Source: Prevotella sp. UBA7551 (GTDB lineage Bacteria; Bacteroidota; Bacteroidia; Bacteroidales; Bacteroidaceae). Taken from it: 12,611 bases of DNA. Shown here piece after piece: positions 1-7,106 of this stretch (position 1 is its first letter; every line of letters starts with the position of its first letter). The DNA lies in assembly GCA_002479145.1 (NCBI GenBank), contig DLLX01000039.1, positions 1,837 through 14,447 of the forward strand, read 5' to 3'. The notes beneath the pieces were generated by a model, which searched no databases, had not been told where the DNA came from, and was given only the letters and a program-made list of their open reading frames with translations. A program made the translations under genes and the position numbers.

Positions 1-28
1 CCATCACTCCAAATTCCGGAAAGACCCT

Positions 29-76
29 AAGAAAAGCCCTAAATCAGGAAAATTATCATGAGAAAGGGCTTTTCTT
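29..76 (-). terminator. Terminator hairpin after the large adhesin-like gene
   Basis: A perfect 12-bp inverted repeat pairs 29-40 (AAGAAAAGCCCT) with 65-76 (AGGGCTTTTCTT) across a 24-nt loop. Read on the minus strand it begins about 15 nt beyond the TAA at 92. It shows an A-rich arm, a GC core (AGCCCT/AGGGCT) and a TTTTCTT arm, as in rho-independent terminators. The symmetry means it could also stop plus-strand transcription. The long loop lowers certainty slightly. Confidence 0.75.
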
Positions 77-91
77 GATAACAGAAATTTG

Positions 92-829
92 TTATTTATT
101 GATAATCACTTTTTTGCTATTGATGATGTAAGAGCCAGCACGGAGCGTTGGCATTGTCTTCAAATTGAGACCAATGAGTTTGCCGTCAATTGTGAATATT
201 GTATAGCTATTACTCTTGAGTTCTGCTATGTTATTAATCTCGGTTGGATCGTTGACGTATACGATCTCGGAGGCATTAGATTCCCCAAGGTTGTATACCA
301 CAGAAACCTGATACCCTTGATATTCTTCGCTAATATTCATGTCGGTGAAGTTAGTTGATTTAATGGTATCTTTGTTGATCTTCTCACCATTGCGAAACAC
401 GTTGAATCCATTGATAGACAGGGCGTATAGTACTGGTATATAACTGATGTCATCAATCATAATGCCGGTTTTGAGCTTTCCTGTGTAGTGTATGGCGAAA
501 TATTTGGCATTTGCTGGTAAATTTGCTGTGATTTTTTGCCATTCACCTGGAGCCTGGCCAGAAGAGAGAACTTTGAAAGCAGTAGGCTCTTGTGTTGTGG
601 TAGAGTACATGATTTCATATGTCTCACCAGACTGGTTCTTGTCGATTTTCTTCAAGTAGAAGGATAACTCTGTGCCGCCCTTTATTTTAGGTGATATGAG
701 GTAGTCATCGTTGTACGGCTCAGCACCGTCCATACTAATATTTGCATACCAAGCTATAAGGCACTTACTTCCGCTGTAAGGCATGAGGTTAGAATATGAC
801 TCTGTATCAAGACCAAGATCAAGTGGACT
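92..829 (-). pseudogene. C-terminal part of the interrupted adhesin-like gene (beyond the amber codon)
   Basis: This is the downstream part of the gene at 830-4588, in the same reading frame and separated from it only by the TAG at 830-832. The frame stays open for 245 codons to TAA at 92. The first 15 codons after the TAG (SPLDLGLDTESYSNL) continue the choice-of-anchor J fold begun upstream. The fold then runs through YSGSKCLIAWYAN and DDYLISPKI and ends at MIDDISYIPV. A short Fn3-like stretch and a C-terminal tail of about 50 residues follow, with FTIDGKLIG, LRAGSYIIN and VIINK, resembling the type A sorting tail of type IX secretion cargo. An ATG at 784 could start a 230-residue product, but it would lack a signal peptide and half a domain, so independent function is unlikely. 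If the TAG is real and not suppressed, the main protein loses this tail and perhaps its surface anchoring. Confidence 0.8.
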
Positions 830-832
830 CTA
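830..832 (-). other. In-frame TAG (amber) stop inside the large gene
   Basis: On the minus strand the frame reads GCA TTT CAG GTA TAG AGT CCA CTT GAT, that is A-F-Q-V-stop-S-P-L-D. Coding-like sequence of the same domain continues in the same frame on both sides, so this is a nonsense codon and not a frameshift. A single G-to-A change in TGG (Trp) would produce it. From my recollection of related jelly rolls, an aromatic residue is common after 'AFxV', which would fit Trp. A sequencing error is the main alternative. Confidence 0.85.
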
Positions 833-3800
833 TACCTGAAATGCTTTGTTTTCGTTTTCGTAATCAAAGTATGGGAGTTGGCTAAGTTTTCCGCTGCCGA
901 GCTTGTCTCCATCATAAGTAATCCAGTCTCCCAAATCTGATATTGCAAATGATTTGTATTCTTCAATTCCGTCGACAGTAGCTTCGTCTGCTGTAGGAAG
1001 AGAAGGAGCATTCCATGTGAGTTCTGCATTATTGCCGTTCTTTGTGGCATTTAGGTTGGAAATACAAGGATAGGAGGAAGTGCTTACATAGGTATATATG
1101 GGGGCAGATGTGTTGTTTTCTGCGTATTCGTCTTTGTCGTACACTATCTCTGCCTTGAATTCTAAATTCTTTCCAGCCGTTGCTGCATTCATATTGGCAG
1201 AAAACTCTACGGTCTTGGTTTCTCTTGGTTCAATCTTTTCTCCTTCAATAGTGGTGATGACCTCGTTGTCCTGTATCAGTACAATGGCGTAGTCCTTTGC
1301 TTCCTTACTTCCTCTATTGGTGTATGTTAAATTGAATGTGCAGGAGTCGTTGATGTTGACGCTCTCTGATCCAGAAAAAGCGACAATGGCGAGGTCGTTG
1401 TCCTTTTGCTCGTCGAAGTGGATGTTATCAACATAATAGTACATCCAGTTGTTGTTCGTATACCCTCTAAGAGCCACCTGAATGTATTTGCAGTTCTTGT
1501 ATTTTTCAAGAGATACACGGTGTTCAATCCATCCATATTTTTCATTTGCTGCTGTGAACGTGTCAATAGGCTCATCGAAGTCTCCGCCATCTGGGGCAAC
1601 CTCAATCATTAGTTTTGTCTGCTTGTTGTCTGCCGCGATGGAATTCTCCTCCCAGTGGAACATATAGAAGCTGAAAGTTGGGGTCGATGTACCATCCATG
1701 GACACGGCAGGAGTAATGAGCCGGCTGTCCACACAGTTGTCACCCCACTGGTTTTCGAACTTTATAAATCCGCCATCGTTATCCTGAGGTGATCCACCAC
1801 CATCATCGGAACGAAGAGTTTCCCATCCAAGAGACCCCTGCAAATTTTTGTATTGCCATGGGTTAAGGCTGAGTATCCCGTTCTGGAAAGATTCATTGAC
1901 AGGAAAATTATAGAGTTTGCCTACACCGATAAACTGTGTGACAGCTTTACTTCTTCCAGCCTGATTGTCGGCTGTCACTGCATAATAAAATACCTCTTGC
2001 ATGTCCTGCACCTCATTCTCTACACTGATATCAGTGTAAGCTAAATCCTTGATTTCGGTAGCAATCGGGGAGAAGTCATTTTTATTGGTACTGCGCCATA
2101 CGGTGTATGAGATGTCGTTAATATTGAAGTATCCGCCATTTTCTCCCTTTTCTGGAGCTTCCCAAGAGAGTTTCACGTGCATGTTGCCATCGATGGTTTT
2201 AGCTTTGAGGTTCTTCACGGGTTCTGAGATATCAGTACCTACCCATATAGTTTTGGTGACATCGATACCTTTCTTTCCGTTGTATTCAGCAAAAACTTTA
2301 TATGTGTTGTTGCCGTTAAGAGCCTTATCGTCTTTGTATGTTAATGCCTGCCCTGCTGCTGCTGTGAGAGTCTTAATCTCTATGCCCGAAGTTTCTGCGC
2401 TTCCTTCTGTGCCTCCTTCGTTCTCCTGCTTCTCCACAGTGTAAATATGAATTTTCATGTTGCCGTTGATGTCCTTGCCGTTAAGCAGTTTCTCTGGCGC
2501 TTTGAATTGTAGTGTTGCAGTATTGGCTCCATTCGAGTCTGCAGTTACTGTGTAATCACTTACTTCCTCTGGTACGTCCGACTCTATACCCTGTTCGATA
2601 TTAATGTTGAACAGGTTGAAGTATGAGCTACCGGCGTCGTTGTAGTTGTAGAAGCCAATATAGTAATTGCCGTCCTCTGGTACCGTAAATGTAGCCTCGT
2701 GTTGTGTCTGCCAGGACTCGTAAATGCCGTTGAGATCAATAATCTCAATTTGTTCTTTGGGGTTGGTCGTCTTGCCTACGGTAACTTTAAGATTTGAGGC
2801 TGCACCCATGTTGATGTCGAATTTAAGCTTGTACAAGTGCTTCCCATCGAAGTGAATAGCTGGGGTAAAAAGCCAGTCATTGCCTTTGTTTACTTTGTCA
2901 GAGCAAAATTGCATAAGCCTTTCATCTTCTTTCCAGAACCATGTTGATTGGTTATCATGTCCGTCTTTGTCCACATCAATGATAGTAAATAACTGTTTGC
3001 ATGCGTCACCATCATTGAAGTCCTCTGAATAGGGTAGTTCGTAGTTACCAATCGATAGTACCGAGTTTGACGTAGTACTTCCGCCTTCACTTCCGTTGCT
3101 ACATGCAGTTATTGTATAGCTGTATTTTCCAGTAGTGTTAGGCAGCGTTTCCTGAAAGGTTGTCTCCTTAATGTCTTTTGCTACAACAGTAAGTGTATTC
3201 CCCATAATTCGAGTCACGTTGTAGGTTACTTCGTCTGGGTTAATGTAGCCATCGTTCACCCCAGCAGTAGGGGCATTCCATCTGATGGTGGCTGTTTTCT
3301 CATTAAGTGTGAAATTAACATTCGATGGCGCAGTTGCCACGTCCTTACCGATGAATACCGTTGTTGTAGTTTTGCTGCTTTGTCCAGCATTGTTTGATGC
3401 ATTAGCGAATAGCGAATAGAGTTTGTTATTGTCAAATGATACGTTTTCTTTTTTCACCACAGCACCAGGGGTTACGTTCTGTTCGGTTAAGATTTCGTCA
3501 CCTGAGCATATCCTAATAGTTGTCAACCCTGTGAGATCTGTGCCATCAGTAGCTTTTGTGGGGGCTTCGCACAGGACACTGCCTGTGGTGCCGCCGTTAA
3601 CATTAGGAATGAAGGAAAGGTTGGTCACGGGCATTGGCGCTTTGTCGGCTACTGCAGCTCGCTTTATATAAAGTCCGATAAATTCCTCGTGCCCTGGCAT
3701 GTCGCAAATTTTATATGCTGTTGCGGTGGAAGTGTTTATCTGATAGAGTGCCGATTGATTTTCGTTCATGAACCCCCAATAGAGTAGCCCGGTGTTCGGA

Positions 3801-4588
3801 TCGAATGTCATCGACTGTGAATACTTCGGTCTCTGTTTGGTGTCGCCGACGAGTGTCGATAAACCTGTTGACTTGTCAATCTTGTAAAGCAAACCAAAGT
3901 CAGAGATGCCATAAAGTACTCCATTCGGAGATGCAGCCAGTGTGAGATATGAACGTTCTAGATTTGCTACTTTTTCGAATTCTCCATCCTCTTCATTCAT
4001 TGTGCTGAGGATATACGGTCCGCCGTAATCCTCACTCGTCACGGCATAAATCTTCTTTGTTTGCTCGTCATAGGTTATTGCCGATGAGTTTATATAGTTT
4101 TTCCATTCAGTGGAAGGCTCCAGAATTTTTTCTACCTCCCATGTCTCTTGGTTGTATACGTTGCATGCCACATACATCACCCATCCCCATGCTTCTTCCA
4201 TATAGAAGGTGTAGTATTTTCCATTTGCGTATACAGCTGCTTTTGACTTGAATCCAGCATCGGTCTTCACTGCTTTAACTGAAGTAGAAGGTTTTGCTGT
4301 AAAACTATAGATGCCATATAGACTCTCATCGGTCATAGCATCTGAGAAAACCAAATTGCCGTATATATCGCTGTTATCACCAACTGATTTGATGAAAGCG
4401 GGGGGACTATTAAAAGATGTTTTGAATTTTTTTTCGCCGTAGAACGGTGAAAAAATGTTTTTTTTCACAGTCGTGATTTGTTTTCCTTTTGTTTTGGAAA
4501 CTTTTGATATCGGGTATTTGACAATTTGTCCTTGACCGAATACTGTGGTACATAATACCAGAAAAGCTGAAACTAATTTCTTTTTCAT
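830..4588 (-). CDS. Large secreted multidomain choice-of-anchor J / Fn3 protein (first 1252 residues, ends at in-frame TAG)
   Basis: This is a probable surface adhesin or glycan-binding protein with no catalytic motif seen. Residues 1-20 form a signal peptide (MKKKLVSAFLVLCTTVFGQG). Residues about 70-310 carry repeated 'xxGxLYxI' blades (YGNLVFSD, KIYAVTSED, GVLYGISDFGLLYKID, GLLYWGFM), suggesting a beta-propeller. Fn3-like modules follow at about 315-415 and 418-512. A choice-of-anchor J jelly roll spans about 514-668 (YELPYSEDFNDGD ... WLFTPAIHFDG). Two more Fn3-like modules lie at about 672-785 and 786-890, and a second jelly roll at about 892-1060 (YNFPVNESFQNG ... SRLITPAVSM ... YYYVDNIHF). 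A CARDB-like module spans about 1062-1168 (NDLAIVAFSGSESVNIND, TNRGSKEAKDY). An Fn3 module then leads into a third jelly roll, cut at residue 1252 by TAG. The start is the ATG directly before the signal peptide, 38 nt after the stop of the 40-codon stub, so the two may be co-transcribed. The gene is more AT-rich than those to its right. The domain classes are firm; the ligand is unknown. Confidence 0.85.
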   Translation of the reverse strand: MKKKLVSAFLVLCTTVFGQGQIVKYPISKVSKTKGKQITTVKKNIFSPFYGEKKFKTSFNSPPAFIKSVGDNSDIYGNLVFSDAMTDESLYGIYSFTAKPSTSVKAVKTDAGFKSKAAVYANGKYYTFYMEEAWGWVMYVACNVYNQETWEVEKILEPSTEWKNYINSSAITYDEQTKKIYAVTSEDYGGPYILSTMNEEDGEFEKVANLERSYLTLAASPNGVLYGISDFGLLYKIDKSTGLSTLVGDTKQRPKYSQSMTFDPNTGLLYWGFMNENQSALYQINTSTATAYKICDMPGHEEFIGLYIKRAAVADKAPMPVTNLSFIPNVNGGTTGSVLCEAPTKATDGTDLTGLTTIRICSGDEILTEQNVTPGAVVKKENVSFDNNKLYSLFANASNNAGQSSKTTTTVFIGKDVATAPSNVNFTLNEKTATIRWNAPTAGVNDGYINPDEVTYNVTRIMGNTLTVVAKDIKETTFQETLPNTTGKYSYTITACSNGSEGGSTTSNSVLSIGNYELPYSEDFNDGDACKQLFTIIDVDKDGHDNQSTWFWKEDERLMQFCSDKVNKGNDWLFTPAIHFDGKHLYKLKFDINMGAASNLKVTVGKTTNPKEQIEIIDLNGIYESWQTQHEATFTVPEDGNYYIGFYNYNDAGSSYFNLFNINIEQGIESDVPEEVSDYTVTADSNGANTATLQFKAPEKLLNGKDINGNMKIHIYTVEKQENEGGTEGSAETSGIEIKTLTAAAGQALTYKDDKALNGNNTYKVFAEYNGKKGIDVTKTIWVGTDISEPVKNLKAKTIDGNMHVKLSWEAPEKGENGGYFNINDISYTVWRSTNKNDFSPIATEIKDLAYTDISVENEVQDMQEVFYYAVTADNQAGRSKAVTQFIGVGKLYNFPVNESFQNGILSLNPWQYKNLQGSLGWETLRSDDGGGSPQDNDGGFIKFENQWGDNCVDSRLITPAVSMDGTSTPTFSFYMFHWEENSIAADNKQTKLMIEVAPDGGDFDEPIDTFTAANEKYGWIEHRVSLEKYKNCKYIQVALRGYTNNNWMYYYVDNIHFDEQKDNDLAIVAFSGSESVNINDSCTFNLTYTNRGSKEAKDYAIVLIQDNEVITTIEGEKIEPRETKTVEFSANMNAATAGKNLEFKAEIVYDKDEYAENNTSAPIYTYVSTSSYPCISNLNATKNGNNAELTWNAPSLPTADEATVDGIEEYKSFAISDLGDWITYDGDKLGSGKLSQLPYFDYENENKAFQV

Positions 4589-4626
4589 ATGCGTTGTTGT
4601 GTAATAAATGTGAGATTATTGATGTG

Positions 4627-4749
4627 CTAGCTATTTTCATTAAAAAGAGCTGAACCACTATCCTCAAACCCTTCATCAAGAAGAGTCTGGCCGCTTGCTC
4701 CCAGTGCAAAGACAGCAAACATCGTCGCTAAAAGATAGATTTTTTTCAT
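4627..4749 (-). CDS. 40-codon stub: signal peptide plus start of a choice-of-anchor J-like protein
   Basis: Minus-strand translation from the ATG at 4749 gives MKKIYLLATMFAVFALGAS, then GQTLLDEGFEDSGSALFNENS, then TAG at 4627-4629. The first 20 or so residues are a textbook signal peptide. 'QTLLDEGFE' resembles the first strand of a choice-of-anchor J domain, where an 'xxEdFe' motif normally follows a short linker. After the TAG the frame stays open for only 13 more codons and does not join the large gene, which begins 38 nt downstream in another frame with its own signal peptide. The likely reading is a decayed or recombined secreted-protein gene of which only the 5' end remains. Alternatives are a short secreted peptide or a translated leader that couples to the downstream gene. 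The signal peptide and codon-level fit make real translation plausible. Confidence 0.55.
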   Translation of the reverse strand: MKKIYLLATMFAVFALGASGQTLLDEGFEDSGSALFNENS

Positions 4750-4819
4750 GTTTATGTTATTTGATTGGTTGTCGGGACGAATTTAAGCACTATTTTTCAT
4801 CTATATAATTTTTATCAAT

Positions 4820-4827
4820 AAAAGATA
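4820..4827 (-). promoter_or_regulatory. Weak -7-like box upstream of the stub/adhesin unit
   Basis: Minus-strand TATCTTTT matches the Bacteroidota -7 consensus TAnnTTTG at all but the last base. It sits about 70 nt upstream of the ATG at 4749, in a very AT-rich stretch. No clear TTTG -33 box is seen at the expected distance, so this is tentative. Confidence 0.25.
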
Positions 4828-4845
4828 TAGACTATTTAATAAATC

Positions 4846-4859
4846 TTGACTTAAATCAA
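4846..4859. promoter_or_regulatory. FNR/CRP-like palindrome TTGACTTAAATCAA
   Basis: The site reads TTGACTTAAATCAA, an inverted repeat with one mismatched pair. It fits the Crp/Fnr-family pattern TTGAt-N4-aTCAA at all but one base. It lies just upstream of the possible -7 box for the leftward unit and would overlap its -33 region, a plausible operator position. A chance occurrence in AT-rich DNA remains possible. Confidence 0.3.
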
Positions 4860-4861
4860 TC

Positions 4862-4870
4862 GGGGGGGGG
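4862..4870. repeat. Homopolymeric run of nine G
   Basis: Nine consecutive G follow a C at 4861, inside otherwise AT-rich upstream DNA, three bases from the FNR-like palindrome. It is about 110-120 bp upstream of the ATG at 4749. Such tracts are prone to slippage in cells and to miscounting in sequencing. Confidence 0.9.
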
Positions 4871-5024
4871 TAAAACTTAATATTATTAAGAAATTTCCGT
4901 GCATAAGATGATTTAATCCCCTATGCCTTACAATGTGTGGTTCGCAGACTGACTATTCTATGCTAAGAAAAATAGGAAATATTTTTCCAGCATGAAGGTG
5001 GAGATTACAAGTTTATTCATTAAA

Positions 5025-5217
5025 CCCAAATCGGTCATTAGACTGAAATCGACAAAAAAAACGAGACGTTTTCCATCTTTTCGCCCCTTGTCACTGTTTC
5101 TTTCGGCATCTTGCTGCCGTAAGTGTTTCGCCATAGCCCGCTATGCCTTCAACACTTACGTTGCAACCTGCACGAAATAAACAGCAACCTGGGACGAAAT
5201 CTAATGACCGATTTGGG
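5025..5217. mobile_element. MITE-like 193-bp segment bounded by 18-bp inverted repeats
   Basis: CCCAAATCGGTCATTAGA at 5025-5042 is the exact reverse complement of TCTAATGACCGATTTGGG at 5200-5217. The enclosed 157 bp have no convincing gene but contain a 10-bp-stem hairpin (5118-5160) and a 5-bp CGGCA/TGCCG hairpin (5104-5119). Perfect terminal repeats, small size and absence of coding sequence fit a miniature inverted-repeat element. Against this, no clean target-site duplication is visible: the flanks ...TTAAA and CTAAA... are similar but offset by one base. A minus-strand ORF across it (5091-5285) starts outside the element and shows no recognisable domain. Confidence 0.45.
5118..5160. repeat. 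Nested hairpin inside the MITE-like segment
   Basis: CGTAAGTGTT (5118-5127) pairs perfectly with AACACTTACG (5151-5160). Inside it CATAG (5132-5136) pairs with CTATG (5141-5145) around CCCG. There is no U-tract on either side, so it does not look like a terminator. It could be an RNA structure or a cruciform belonging to the element. Confidence 0.6.
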
Positions 5218-5244
5218 CTAAAATGGGACGAAATCTGATGTCCG
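5163..5244. repeat. Three degenerate direct repeats with core (G)GACGAAATCT
   Basis: GCAACCTGCACGAAAT (5163-5178) is followed by GCAACCTGGGACGAAATCT (5184-5202) and TGGGACGAAATCT (5224-5236). The second and third copies continue as AATGACCG and GATGTCCG, giving 19 matches in 21 bases at a 34-bp offset. The repeats overlap the right end of the MITE-like segment and run past it, so part of that end is duplicated outside the inverted repeat. Confidence 0.55.
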
Positions 5245-5308
5245 GTTGCGGGAAAAGGTGAGACGGAAAGCCCGTACAGCCGCACTTAGACATAGAAATC
5301 TATCGGAT

Positions 5309-5325
5309 AGCCCTCCAAAAGGGCT
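5309..5325. repeat. Small GC hairpin beside the AT-rich array
   Basis: AGCCCT (5309-5314) pairs with AGGGCT (5320-5325) across CCAAA. No U-run follows directly on either strand. On the plus strand, ATTTTT appears only 13 nt later, where the AT-rich array begins, so a terminator role is doubtful. Confidence 0.35.
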
Positions 5326-5338
5326 GATTACACAAAGA

Positions 5339-5398
5339 TTTTTAAATTAAAAATTTAGTGTTTTTAATTTATTTTTCTCCAGTTTTTAAATTAAAAAT
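5339..5398 (-). repeat. AT-rich array, three units at exact 22-bp spacing (copy 1)
   Basis: TTTTTAAATTAAAAA starts at 5339, TTTTTAATTTATTTTT at 5361 and TTTTTAAATTAAAAA at 5383, an exact 22-bp period. The outer units are near-perfect palindromes and the middle one is an asymmetric variant. Read on the minus strand, the order palindrome, AGAAAAATAAATTAAAAA, palindrome is the same as in the copy at 12561-12611, with different 4-6 bp linkers. The shared order and the identical 18-bp middle unit argue against random AT-richness. Confidence 0.65.
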
Positions 5399-5533
5399 AT
5401 GGGCGATAGCGGCTCAAAAGGATGATGGTTCGTAACCTTCTGTGTGTCAATGGGTTTGATTTTCCCTTACTGTTGGGGCAAGCAGGGGTGCTGAAACATC
5501 CATCACTCACGCCCGAGATAAGCCCAATCAAGC

Positions 5534-5580
5534 AACAAGGCATCCCACGGAGACACTCGTTCTCCGCAGGATGCCTTGTT
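5534..5580 (-). terminator. Strong hairpin after the 446-residue gene
   Basis: A 12-bp stem pairs AACAAGGCATCC (5534-5545) with GGATGCCTTGTT (5569-5580). A 2-nt internal bulge on each side (CA/CA) leads to an inner 6-bp stem CGGAGA/TCTCCG with a 7-nt loop. On the minus strand it starts about 26 nt after the TAA at 5607. The following TTGTTGCTTGATT is only moderately T-rich, so termination may be partial. It is the clearest candidate end for the leftward transcript. Confidence 0.65.
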
Positions 5581-5606
5581 TCAAATAGCCATCGTGTGGC
5601 GTGGTT

Positions 5607-6947
5607 TTATTCCTCTACGAGGGTGATGCCTCTCTTTTTGGCAGCCTGAACGGCCTTGGGAGCCTTTCCGGGAACGAAGATATTGCCCGTTTCCACCTTG
5701 GCATCGGTGCGCTTTGCCACGCTAAATGCCTTGTTGGGGGCTACTTTCGCTGCGCCGGTGGTGAACTCCTTCTTGGCCAATGGGCCCCACTCGCCGTTGA
5801 TGTTCTGTGCGATGGCGTAGGCGATGTACTCCGTGTTGGGATTAACCGTCCACTGTGCCACATCCGTTCCATAGCGGTTCCAGTACGGATCTTGTCCGTC
5901 GCGGTCGTCCTTGAGATACTCCAGAATCTTGCCTTCATCGCCATTGCCCCAGTCGCTGGAGCTTTCGAAGGACTTCTTCTCAATAATCATGTCGCGCATG
6001 AAGGAAGTCTGGTCGTTCGGAGTGTAGGTGACGTACTGGTAATAATCGCCTCCCTGGTTGCCAAACTCGCCAATCGTGATATCGACAGTGGCCTGTCCGG
6101 TGCCTCCGTACTTTGTTGTCGTGACGGGAACGATGACCATCGTGCCGTAATTCTTGTTCTTATCCACGGGAAGGACATAGACCTCATAGTCCGTACCCGG
6201 AGTCATGGCGGTCCACTGGTGGGTCTCACGGGCGGTATAAATCTGCCCACTCCACGACTTAATCATGTCGCCCATGTTGGCAAAGCCCATCATCGGCGCC
6301 CATTGTTCATACTGCTGCTCAGCCGTTCCCTTCTCAAAAGCGCAGAGATAGTAGCCGTAGCAGTCGTCGTTGGGCTGAAAGTCGATGGTGAACTCCTCCT
6401 GTTTGGCCTCCATCACCTTGTAGGTGACGCTGGGATTGCCCACGATATTGGCGGCGGGGGTGCTGAAGTCGGCGCGCACCGAGCTGCAAGCGATGCCGTA
6501 CATGTCGTAGCCCAGGGTGACAATGCTGTAGCTTGAGTTGGGCTGGAAGTCGATGTCGAAGCCGGTCATCACCGCGTTGGTGAAGTCGTCGGTGTAGGTG
6601 GTCGAGCCCACATAGGTGTCAAAGTACTGCTCCACGACGGCATCGGTGGTCAATGCCTTGGCTGTTGCGGTCGGCAGGCAGGCTATCTTGTACGACTTGC
6701 AGTCTGGGGTCTTGGTGACAGCCAGGCGGATCGTGTCGCCGGTGCTGCCCGTGGTGAAGCTCTGGATGGTCACATCGGCGGCCACACGGCCGTTGATTTG
6801 GGTGAAATAGATGCTGTCAATGCGCTCCACGAGGAAGCCTTTGGCATTGCCTTGCTTCGGCTGTACGATGAGCCGTTGGGGATTATCCTGCGCAGAAGCG
6901 GCCAGGGTGACCAGCGCAAGGGAAAGGGTTGCTAATATTTTCTTCAT
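5607..6947 (-). CDS. Secreted protein with three Fn3-like modules (446 aa)
   Basis: The protein is exported, by a signal peptide ending in AASAQ (residues 1-20). Residues 25-48 (RLIVQP ... ERIDSIYF) form a short strand motif shared with the 157-residue neighbour. Three tandem beta-sandwich modules follow at about 57-165, 172-280 and 286-398. Each has the same late-strand signature: FQPNSSYSIVTLGYD, MTPGTDYEVYVLPVDK and VNPNTEYIAYAIAQ. The phrase IDFQPN occurs in module 1 and again in module 2. The last 45 residues are Lys/Ala-rich (KAPKAVQAAKKRG) with no sorting tail, lipobox or anchor seen. The start is the only ATG before the signal peptide. The gene lies 159 nt downstream of the 157-residue gene on the same strand and no -7 box was found in the gap, so co-transcription is plausible. 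The hairpin at 5534-5580 ends the unit. No enzymatic motif is recognised, so the role is unknown beyond being exported. Confidence 0.88.
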   Translation of the reverse strand: MKKILATLSLALVTLAASAQDNPQRLIVQPKQGNAKGFLVERIDSIYFTQINGRVAADVTIQSFTTGSTGDTIRLAVTKTPDCKSYKIACLPTATAKALTTDAVVEQYFDTYVGSTTYTDDFTNAVMTGFDIDFQPNSSYSIVTLGYDMYGIACSSVRADFSTPAANIVGNPSVTYKVMEAKQEEFTIDFQPNDDCYGYYLCAFEKGTAEQQYEQWAPMMGFANMGDMIKSWSGQIYTARETHQWTAMTPGTDYEVYVLPVDKNKNYGTMVIVPVTTTKYGGTGQATVDITIGEFGNQGGDYYQYVTYTPNDQTSFMRDMIIEKKSFESSSDWGNGDEGKILEYLKDDRDGQDPYWNRYGTDVAQWTVNPNTEYIAYAIAQNINGEWGPLAKKEFTTGAAKVAPNKAFSVAKRTDAKVETGNIFVPGKAPKAVQAAKKRGITLVEE

Positions 6948-7106
6948 TATTCTGTTGGTTATTGCTGTCTGTTTGGGCTGCCTTTATGCGGATTTCTTCG
7001 ACGAATTGGAAGCGTCAGAGTGAGGCCGCGGCAGCTGGATTGCTGGTGTGTCATGCCTCCGTCCTTGTGCGATGGGCTTGGGCGGGAAGGCTGAATGAGG
7101 GCTGAT

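Noticed and set aside
830..4588. Alternative genetic code (amber recoded as an amino acid)
   Set aside because: Only one internal TAG is seen in this gene, and reading through the other TAG, at 4627, meets TGA after 13 codons without joining a gene. The other confident genes end in TAA or TGA, so they do not test the idea, but a single internal TAG is poor support for recoding.
4410..4718. 102-codon minus-strand frame overlapping the stub and the start of the large gene
   Set aside because: It lies out of frame with both, overlaps two signal-peptide-bearing starts, and its translation has no domain or export signal. It is treated as a shadow.
5091..5285. 64-codon minus-strand frame across the MITE-like segment
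   Set aside because: It runs through both the nested hairpin and one terminal repeat, and has a Cys/Arg-rich translation with no domain. More likely a chance frame within a repeat.
5339..5398. CRISPR array from the regularly spaced AT-rich units
   Set aside because: The period is 22 bp with 4-7 bp linkers, far too short for spacers, and no cas gene is present.
5601..6536. 311-codon open frame on the plus strand opposite the 446-residue gene
   Set aside because: It is antisense to a gene with a signal peptide and repeated modules. The translation is rich in Val/Leu/Gly/His/Ala with no domain, as expected of a mirror frame in GC-rich DNA. The same applies to the long plus-strand frames at 8892-9845, 10409-11263 and 11339-11959.
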